From Flavobacteriaceae bacterium (GTDB lineage: Bacteria > Bacteroidota > Bacteroidia > Flavobacteriales > Flavobacteriaceae), in the NCBI GenBank assembly GCA_014763515.1, contig JACXVH010000111.1:1-5460 (forward strand): a DNA stretch of 5,460 bases, written 5' to 3'. Within the stretch, counting starts at the first letter, position 1. Each line of letters starts with the position of its first letter. This document shows positions 1 to 4,197 of this stretch, piece after piece. Below the pieces are notes generated by a model, which searched no databases, was not told the origin of the DNA, and saw nothing but the letters and a program-made list of their open reading frames with translations. Position numbers and translations under genes: made by a program.

Positions 1-26
1 ACATTAACTTCTATTCAATTTTTGAA

Positions 27-34
27 TAAATTTG
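27..34 (+). promoter_or_regulatory. weak promoter candidate (-7 box TAAATTTG)
   Basis: TAAATTTG matches the Bacteroidota -7 consensus TAnnTTTG and lies 80 bp upstream of the ATG at 115. No TTTG-like -33 box is seen at the expected spacing, so this is a motif match in AT-rich DNA and no more than that. Confidence 0.22.
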
Positions 35-114
35 TATTTAATAGAAATATAAACAATTTAAAAATAAATCTCGTTTAATAATGCACAACGGGTTATAATA
101 GTAAATTCAAAAAT

Positions 115-663
115 ATGATTACTGTAGATGAAAAGTTAATTGTTACTAAACAGATTAATGAAGTGTTATGTAGATATGCGAAAAGAAATTTAATAAAAGA
201 GTTTCTATTCACTTTTTCATTTCCCAATTGTTCTAAAGAAAATTTAAAACTTAAACCAAAAAATATTAATCCATTACTGGAAACAATAAACTACTATCAA
301 GGAGATATTTATCCAGACACTTTAGAGTAAGTTGAAAATTATATTAATACATTTTTAAATGAATTAGACGAAGATGATTTAACTGCATTACAGTTTTTCA
401 CTCTAAATGAAAATTATTTAAATCATATTGATGAATTCGAAAATGAGGACGATTCTGAATATACTAAAGAAGATTTCGAAGAAAAGCTAGGACGATATTT
501 TGCTCAGAAGTTGTATGAACCTAAAGAAAGCGGATTAAATGAAGAAGTACGGGAAATGTTACAAAATCAAATTTCAAGATTAGCTAACGAAATCGATTTG
601 AGTGTTATAAATAAACAATCAATTTCAGAAATCTTACATGCAATCGATATAATTACAGACTAA
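115..663 (+). pseudogene. unknown-family protein gene interrupted by an in-frame TAA
   Basis: An ATG at 115 opens a 71-codon frame that stops at TAA 328-330. The same frame then continues without another stop for 110 sense codons, to TAA 661-663. An undamaged ancestor would encode about 182 residues. The N-terminal part is basic and hydrophobic. The part after the stop is strongly acidic (runs such as NELDEDDL and EFENEDDSEY) and looks like genuine protein, with regular charged/hydrophobic spacing and codon use like its neighbours. No ATG occurs in frame soon after the stop (the first is near 556), so efficient reinitiation is unlikely. An in-frame stop sits 33-36 bp upstream of the ATG, at 79-81, which supports the start. 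I do not recognise the family. Alternatives are a sequencing error, stop-codon readthrough, or a truly short 71-residue protein followed by chance coding-like DNA. The third is least likely given the length and character of the downstream frame. Confidence 0.6.
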
Positions 664-1104
664 TTTCCAGTTTATTTTAAATACAATCAAAGATAAAAAC
701 TGAGAAACTTCAAACTTTCGGGTTGTCATGAAGCAAGCCATGTTTTCGCTAGCGAAAACGTGCTCCCTTCAGTCGCAGGCTTGGCAGGGTTGCACCCCAC
801 ACCCCAAAATTTTCAACTTCTATAAATTCAAAACAAGTTGATATTTAATTTTCACTGTTTTCAGTTTGAAATTAGATGCTATTTTCATTACAATTAAAAA
901 AATCAGAAAAAAAAATCAAAAAAAATGTTTCATTGTAGAAGGTTCTATTTACACACTTTTATCTAGTGTTTATTCCTAAATAATTGATGCTTAATTCATT
1001 ATTTAAAAAAAGTATGTCTTTATGCTTTTAAAAGATATATAAATAATATTTATATTTTAATTTTTTTATAAATATTTTATATATAAGTAACTGAATATCA
1101 GGTT
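664..1104. other. intergenic region with a GC-rich island, otherwise AT-rich
   Basis: No convincing gene is visible on either strand. The stretch contains a GC-rich palindromic island at about 718-806 (separate entry). Small inverted repeats flank it: TTCAAACT at 709-716 with AGTTTGAA at 863-870, and TCAACTT at 813-819 with AAGTTGA at 835-841. From about 870 to 1100 the DNA is very AT-rich with many A- and T-runs and shows nothing else I can name. Confidence 0.6.
718..806. repeat. GC-rich palindromic island, possible transfer or recombination site
   Basis: This is a base-composition outlier in AT-rich surroundings. It contains the perfect 18-bp palindrome GTTTTCGCTAGCGAAAAC (742-759). Adding the flanking CAT (739-741) and GTG (760-762) extends the symmetry to 24 bp with one mismatched position, which would be a G-U pair in RNA. 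Outer inverted pieces are TGAAG (729-733) with CTTCA (767-771), and CAAGCC (734-739) with GGCTTG (778-783). A small GGGT-TGC-ACCC hairpin and a C-rich tail ending CCCCACACCCC complete it. Nested inverted repeats plus an asymmetric G/C-rich tail resemble oriT-like or recombination sites of mobile elements. It lies 1.7 kb upstream of mobC, so an oriT role is less direct than for 2407-2450. It could also be a protein-binding palindrome or a dispersed genomic repeat. The function is inferred; only the symmetry is directly seen. Confidence 0.45.
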
Positions 1105-1133
1105 TTTGTATTTAAAATATTTGTTTATTTTTG
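1105..1133 (+). promoter_or_regulatory. Bacteroidota-type promoter of the two-gene cargo operon
   Basis: TTTG at 1105-1108 is followed after 17 bp by TATTTTTG at 1126-1133. This matches the Bacteroidota housekeeping pattern of a -33 TTTG and a -7 TAnnTTTG. Transcription would begin near 1139-1140, about 11 bp before the ATG at 1151, giving a very short leader. It is the best-spaced promoter in the window. It excludes the in-frame TTG at 1106 as the start codon, because that TTG lies inside the -33 element. Confidence 0.5.
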
Positions 1134-1150
1134 AATTAAAATCTATTTAT

Positions 1151-1918
1151 ATGCAAATAAAATTATTAGAAAGTAAAGACTACAATCGGGTTAGTTATAG
1201 TGAAATTTCAACTCGATTAAAAGAGCAAAATTCAACCTCTATTCGATTGAATTTGGATGAGTTGAAATCTATCATTTCATTAATTTTTTCTTCACAATTT
1301 CATTCTTTAGAAGATAGGGAAAAATGGGATGAACTTAACGATTTTATTGCTTCTGAAAGATCTGAAATAATGAATACCACCAGAGACTTCGGAAGACAAA
1401 TGTTAGAAAATCTTGACGGCTTTAAAAAGGATTGGTTGGAATCTTTTGCAGAAAAGAAATATAATCCAAATTATGTTTTCAATCATCCTGAAATACATGA
1501 ATTCATATCCGTTGCCATGTTAGATTATATGCCAATTAGAAGTTTTGAATATGGTGAACTTTTCATGAAAAATTTTTCTAATGTAATTATAGACGAAAGA
1601 GAATTAAACTTTTATGGTGCTAAAATTCAAAATGCTTTGAAGAAAGAAGTAGATCCTATGGAAAAAATAGCGCAACAAATAATGAAGGCAAATGACTATA
1701 ATTTTCCACTTTCGGAACAGTTTTTAATAGGCTTGTCCTTAAAAGAAAAGTTAACAAATTCAAAGGGCAATAAAATGGAATACGGTTTGGTAACTAATGT
1801 AGCTAGAGATAAAATGCATAAATTAATAATTAATCAAAATGTATACAAAAAGATCCTAAATAAATCTTTCACGCTACGTTGGAACAACAATAGAGGTATG
1901 GGAGGGCCAAAATTATAA
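1151..1918 (+). CDS. unknown protein, first gene of a two-gene cargo operon (255 aa)
   Basis: I do not recognise this family. The protein appears soluble: there is no signal peptide and no membrane helix. It is rich in Lys, Glu, Asn and Ile, with mostly helical-looking segments. A leucine/isoleucine stretch at residues 32-50 is followed by a charged region (52-105). A compact stretch lies around residues 112-140 (HPEIHEFISVAMLDYMPIR). The C-terminus is distinctive (about 242-255), basic and glycine-rich, ending RWNNNRGMGGPKL. The frame extends upstream to a TTG at 1106, but that codon is inside a promoter element, so ATG 1151 is preferred. Its stop overlaps the next start as TAATG, so the two proteins are probably made in a linked ratio and may act together. 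Position beside a mobilization module suggests accessory cargo such as defence, toxin-antitoxin or immunity; this is inference from context only. Confidence 0.75.
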   Translation: MQIKLLESKDYNRVSYSEISTRLKEQNSTSIRLNLDELKSIISLIFSSQFHSLEDREKWDELNDFIASERSEIMNTTRDFGRQMLENLDGFKKDWLESFAEKKYNPNYVFNHPEIHEFISVAMLDYMPIRSFEYGELFMKNFSNVIIDERELNFYGAKIQNALKKEVDPMEKIAQQIMKANDYNFPLSEQFLIGLSLKEKLTNSKGNKMEYGLVTNVARDKMHKLIINQNVYKKILNKSFTLRWNNNRGMGGPKL

Positions 1919-2403
1919 TGGACTTAGTAACACTTTTTGAAGTTTTAGAAAAGTATGATGTAAAATATCATTCAATAATTAATGGTGATTCTACCTTTAA
2001 TTTAGAACTTGTTCAAAAATTTCTTTCTGATCTCAAAGATGCTGCAAACAGGCTTGACGGTTTTACTATTAAATCATCTTTATCAAGACGAAGAGCTCTT
2101 GTTGTTATACTTCAAGAGCGATATTATAAATTAAAAAGCTACGATAAAGAACAGATAGTTTTTAACGATATTGAAGACGAATCAAAACGAAGGTTTAAAA
2201 TAAAAAACAGAGATAAATCAAAATTTAACACGCCACAGGAGACACATCCAAAAAATCCTTTTAATTATTATGGCGATGATACATATTCCTTAAAAGAATA
2301 TCGAGAAACTATAGGGTTACTTGCGAGTATGCCAGATTTCTATATTGTAGGTAATGAAGCTCAAGAGGACATTGTAAAACTTTATCATATAATAGAGGAG
2401 TAA
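1918..2403 (+). CDS. unknown protein, second gene of a two-gene cargo operon (161 aa)
   Basis: No family is recognised. The ATG at 1918 shares one base with the preceding stop codon (TAATG), which indicates translational coupling. The N-terminal third (residues 1-75) looks like an amphipathic helical domain with a basic patch SLSRRRA at 54-60. The middle (about 76-115) is highly charged and probably flexible (ESKRRFKIKNRDKSKF). The last part (116-161) is more ordered-looking, with aromatic residues (FNYYGDDTYSLKEY) and an acidic C-terminus. There is no signal peptide or membrane segment. The gene ends 50 bp before a strong intrinsic terminator at 2451-2500, so the operon most likely has just these two genes. 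It could be the small partner or inhibitor of the upstream protein, but nothing in the sequence proves that. Confidence 0.75.
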   Translation: MDLVTLFEVLEKYDVKYHSIINGDSTFNLELVQKFLSDLKDAANRLDGFTIKSSLSRRRALVVILQERYYKLKSYDKEQIVFNDIEDESKRRFKIKNRDKSKFNTPQETHPKNPFNYYGDDTYSLKEYRETIGLLASMPDFYIVGNEAQEDIVKLYHIIEE

Positions 2404-2406
2404 AAT

Positions 2407-2450
2407 TTGCCGTACAAGCATCTGTACGGTAACTGTAGTATACGAATGAT
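2407..2450 (+). other. oriT: candidate oriT / relaxosome site upstream of mobC
   Basis: A 7-bp perfect inverted repeat, CCGTACA (2410-2416) and TGTACGG (2423-2429), encloses a 6-base loop. Two outer A-T pairs and one G-U pair extend it to 2407-2432. No T-tract follows, so it is not an intrinsic terminator. The next bases, AACTGTAGTATACGAATG, are of ordinary composition. An inverted repeat followed by a single-stranded nicking region, directly upstream of mobC and the relaxase, is the usual arrangement of a MOBP-type origin of transfer. The nick position cannot be assigned by eye. It could instead be an operator for autoregulation by the MobC-like protein; the two roles often coincide. Confidence 0.45.
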
Positions 2451-2500
2451 AGCCCATTTAAATTTGTTCTAACGAATGAATTTAGATGGGTTTTCTTTTT
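2451..2500 (+). terminator. intrinsic terminator after the cargo operon
   Basis: CCCATTTAAATT (2453-2464) pairs with AATTTAGATGGG (2479-2490), 12 bp with a single G-U position, across a 14-base loop. The T-rich tract TTTTCTTTTT follows at 2491-2500. It separates the two unknown genes from the mobilization genes, which would then need their own promoter between here and 2544. The hairpin might also form part of the transfer-origin region. Confidence 0.7.
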
Positions 2501-2543
2501 CATGTTATTGCTATCGAAAACCTGAAATTTTAAAACTAATAGT

Positions 2544-2882
2544 ATGGCAAGACCAAAATGCACCATTAATAACCTAAAAGTGTTCCAGGCAAATATCAGA
2601 TTAACTTTAGAAGAACAAATTCTGATAGAAAGTCTAGCTCAAACCTATGGACTATCTGTTGTGGAATATGTTCGAAAAAGAGCATTGAATAAACAGTTAC
2701 CCAAACATGCTATGTCTCCAATTAATCGTGAGTTATTGATTGAGCTTAGTCGCATTGGAAATAATGTAAATCAGCTAGCAAAAAAAAGCAATCAAAATTT
2801 TTTGGGAAAATATGTATTCAATCGTGACTTAAGAGAATTAAAAGATATTTTAAATCAAATTAAAACAGAACTTTTAGAATGA
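2544..2882 (+). CDS. mobC: MobC-like mobilization accessory protein (112 aa)
   Basis: This is a relaxosome accessory protein. Such proteins bind at oriT, help open the DNA around the nick site and assist the relaxase. The N-terminal half (residues about 13-50, QANIRLTLEEQ then two helices up to VVEYVRKRAL) has the strand-helix-helix look of a ribbon-helix-helix DNA-binding domain. The segment at about 64-83, LLIELSRIGNNVNQLAKKSN, is the characteristic MobC family signature. The C-terminus is helical. The length is normal for small MobC proteins. Its ATG follows an A-rich leader with no Shine-Dalgarno. Its TGA overlaps the relaxase start as ATGA, so the two are translationally coupled, as is usual for this pair. 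MobC-type proteins often repress their own promoter at oriT; the inverted repeat at 2407-2432 is a candidate site. The family call is firm; the specific gene name is generic. Confidence 0.88.
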   Translation: MARPKCTINNLKVFQANIRLTLEEQILIESLAQTYGLSVVEYVRKRALNKQLPKHAMSPINRELLIELSRIGNNVNQLAKKSNQNFLGKYVFNRDLRELKDILNQIKTELLE

Positions 2883-3811
2883 TCGCAAAACAAGCAAAAG
2901 GCGCTGATTTCTATGGGGTTTTAAAATATAATCAGGGCAAAGTAGACAAGGGCTATGGAGTTGTTTTAGAGACTAACTTAGCTTCAGAAAAAGTAGTTAT
3001 GCAAACAAAAGAATTTAATGTAGTTCGACAATTACGACCCAATTTATCTAAGGCAGTTTATCATACATCGCTTAGTTTACCTTATACCGATTCGCTTTCA
3101 AATAAGGAATTCACAGACTTAGGGCGAGATTATTTAAAAGACATGGGCTTTGACGATAATCAGTATATAATCTACAAGCACACTGACCAAGATCACTCGC
3201 ACATTCACATTGTTGCGAATCGCGTGAAGTTTTCTGGTGATGTAGTTAGCGATTCACAAGATTACAAACGAAGTGAAGCAATAGTTAGAAAATTAGAATT
3301 GAAATATAATCTAACCCTTTTAAAAGAAAGTAAAGAATCAAATGTACTTTCTAATGGAGAGATTGAAAAATGCCTACGAACAGGTGAAGCTCCAGAAAGA
3401 TTAGAACTTCAAAGAATCATAAATGAAATTATAAAGCATAATCTATCCATTTTTGAATTTGAGAAGAAGCTTAAAGAGAAAAAAGTCAATATAAAACTTA
3501 ATGCGAGCCTAGAGGGAAAAATATCAGGTATTTCCTTTGAGTACAAAGGAAAAACATACAAGGGAAGTCATGTAAATCGTAACAACCTATCATGGAATAA
3601 ACTTAAAACAAAATTATATGAACAAAACAGAATCGATCCAGTTATTCTCAAAAATACTGGAAGAATTAAAGAAAATCAACGAGAAACAACAAGATTTGTC
3701 CAATCAGTTAACAGAAACAGCCAAAGTTTTAATCAAGAATCAACACATACTCTTAAAGAAAATCGAGGAAATGAAATAAAGAAAAACCCTAGACCAAGAT
3801 TGAGAAGATAA
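2879..3811 (+). CDS. mobA: MOBP-type relaxase / mobilization nuclease (310 aa)
   Basis: This transesterase nicks one strand at oriT, stays covalently bound to the 5' end through a tyrosine, and pilots the strand into a recipient through a helper type IV secretion system. Motif I near the N-terminus offers two tyrosines, Tyr12 and Tyr17 (FYGVLKYNQGK); Tyr17 fits the usual family position better. Motif II is around His62 (YHTSLSLPYTD). Motif III, the metal-binding histidine cluster, is clear at residues 101-115: H101-x-D103-x-x-H106-x-H108-x-H110 then IVANRV. The region from about 215 to 246 (GISFEYKGKTYKGS... WNKLK) matches the end of the typical Bacteroidota relaxase domain. The tail after 260 is short, basic and low in complexity. 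No helicase or primase domain is fused. All expected catalytic residues are present, so it looks functional. It overlaps mobC by ATGA and is followed after 13 bp by a small gene. Confidence 0.92.
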   Translation: MIAKQAKGADFYGVLKYNQGKVDKGYGVVLETNLASEKVVMQTKEFNVVRQLRPNLSKAVYHTSLSLPYTDSLSNKEFTDLGRDYLKDMGFDDNQYIIYKHTDQDHSHIHIVANRVKFSGDVVSDSQDYKRSEAIVRKLELKYNLTLLKESKESNVLSNGEIEKCLRTGEAPERLELQRIINEIIKHNLSIFEFEKKLKEKKVNIKLNASLEGKISGISFEYKGKTYKGSHVNRNNLSWNKLKTKLYEQNRIDPVILKNTGRIKENQRETTRFVQSVNRNSQSFNQESTHTLKENRGNEIKKNPRPRLRR

Positions 3812-3824
3812 TTAAACAAAAACA

Positions 3825-4004
3825 ATGAAAGCCGAGACAGCATACAACGTAATACAAGCTCTTCCTCAACAGGAAGTCGAAAGGCTGTATAAAATGTTGA
3901 ATGTTGTTTCGCCTTCTTTTACTACTACAAAAAAATCTAAAAAGAAACCGCTCATCTCCGATGCGGAAGCTACTGAATATCTTTTGAGGAAGTTGAGAAA
4001 ATAA
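3825..4004 (+). CDS. small basic conserved-looking protein (59 aa)
   Basis: ATG AAA GCC opens a 59-codon frame ending at TAA 4002-4004. It lies 13 bp after the relaxase stop, so it is probably the last gene of the mob operon. The protein begins MKAETAYNVIQALPQQEVER, an amphipathic helix with an ALP turn. A threonine/lysine-rich linker follows (about residues 32-41, TTTKKSKKKP). A second helix, ISDAEATEYLLRKLRK, ends it. This layout resembles short proteins I have seen in Bacteroidota next to mobile-element genes, but I know of no assigned function. The basic linker suggests nucleic-acid contact or partner binding, as inference only. Codon use is somewhat richer in GC than the neighbouring relaxase. 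The stop codon overlaps the T-tract of the tracrRNA terminator on the other strand. Confidence 0.7.
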   Translation: MKAETAYNVIQALPQQEVERLYKMLNVVSPSFTTTKKSKKKPLISDAEATEYLLRKLRK

Positions 4005-4028
4005 AAAAGTCCCACCGAAGCAGGACTT
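4003..4028 (-). terminator. intrinsic terminator of the tracrRNA
   Basis: Read on the minus strand, AAGTCCTGC, loop TTCG and GTGGGACTT form a 9-bp stem, and the run of T ends at 4003. Two of the pairs are G-U in minus-strand RNA but become C-A mismatches in plus-strand RNA. The direction is therefore minus, which matches the tracrRNA. The T-tract overlaps the stop codon of the convergent 59-aa gene. Confidence 0.75.
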
Positions 4029-4090
4029 AAGATTTTCATCTACGGCATATAGCCTTATTGTGATAAGATTAAAGATTAGATAGTTTAATC
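4003..4090 (-). ncRNA. candidate tracrRNA of the type II-C CRISPR-Cas9 system
   Basis: This would be the trans-activating RNA that pairs with the crRNA repeat and is bound by Cas9. On the minus strand, in order: an anti-repeat (about 4090-4057, ending TTATCACAAT), then AAGG and a nexus hairpin GGC-TATAT-GCC (4054-4044). Next are a 4-bp stem with a GAAA loop (AGAT-GAAA-ATCT, 4041-4030) and a strong terminator hairpin (4028-4003). The anti-repeat followed by a short GGC/GCC nexus and terminal hairpins is the typical layout for type II-C tracrRNAs. Its complement would begin ATTGTG, like the GTTGTG starts of Bacteroidota type II-C repeats. A -7 box TATATTTG lies at 4103-4096, putting the 5' end near 4090 and the length near 88 nt. 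It is divergent from cas9, 107 bp from the cas9 ATG. The array is outside the window, so the repeat match could not be tested. Confidence 0.78.
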
Positions 4091-4100
4091 TGTCACAAAT
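4057..4100 (-). repeat. degenerate CRISPR-repeat-like palindrome (tracrRNA anti-repeat)
   Basis: On the plus strand this 44-bp stretch runs from ATTGTGA to TCACAAAT with near-perfect dyad symmetry. AGATTAAA (4066-4073) mirrors TTTAATCT (4084-4091), and TTGTGA (4058-4063) mirrors TCACAA (4093-4098), around a 10-base centre. Bacteroidota type II-C repeats are similarly long and palindromic, bounded by GTTGTG and CACAAC. This looks like a whole diverged repeat captured as the anti-repeat. The active tracrRNA probably starts inside it. Confidence 0.6.
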
Positions 4101-4103
4101 ATA
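4096..4103 (-). promoter_or_regulatory. tracrRNA promoter -7 box (TATATTTG)
   Basis: Minus-strand TATATTTG is an exact match to the Bacteroidota TAnnTTTG box. It would start transcription near 4090, inside the anti-repeat. No good TTTG -33 box is present 17-23 bp further upstream (about 4120-4127), so strength is uncertain. The motif shares its last bases with the edge of the repeat-like palindrome. Confidence 0.42.
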
Positions 4104-4197
4104 AAAAAATCCTTTTTAATTTACTTTATGGTTTTCCACAATTACAATAAAATTCTTTTTTTTATTTTTATAATCTTATAATAAAAAAACAAAAAAG

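Noticed and set aside
81..101. TGCACAACGGGTTATAA block before the pseudogene as an integron attC-like site
   Set aside because: Only a single copy is seen. The bases do not fit the GTTRRRY core and no paired arm is visible.
1918..2403. A definite antitoxin call for the 161-aa protein
   Set aside because: Gene coupling and small size fit, but no antitoxin fold or DNA-binding motif can be recognised by eye.
2407..2432. CCGTACA/TGTACGG hairpin as the terminator of the cargo operon
   Set aside because: No T-tract follows it; the hairpin at 2451-2500 has one and is the better terminator.
2459..2466. TAAATTTG, a match to the -7 promoter box, as promoter of mobC
   Set aside because: It lies inside the left arm of the terminator hairpin and lacks a -33 TTTG at the right spacing. 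A transcript from it would cross the terminator T-tract.
2309..2566. 85-codon minus-strand open frame
   Set aside because: It overlaps the end of the 161-aa gene, both hairpins and the start of mobC. Its sequence has no protein-family character, so it is a shadow frame.
4057..4100. One unit of a CRISPR array
   Set aside because: Only one repeat-like copy exists, with no spacer and no second repeat. The adjoining nexus and terminator make a tracrRNA anti-repeat the better reading.
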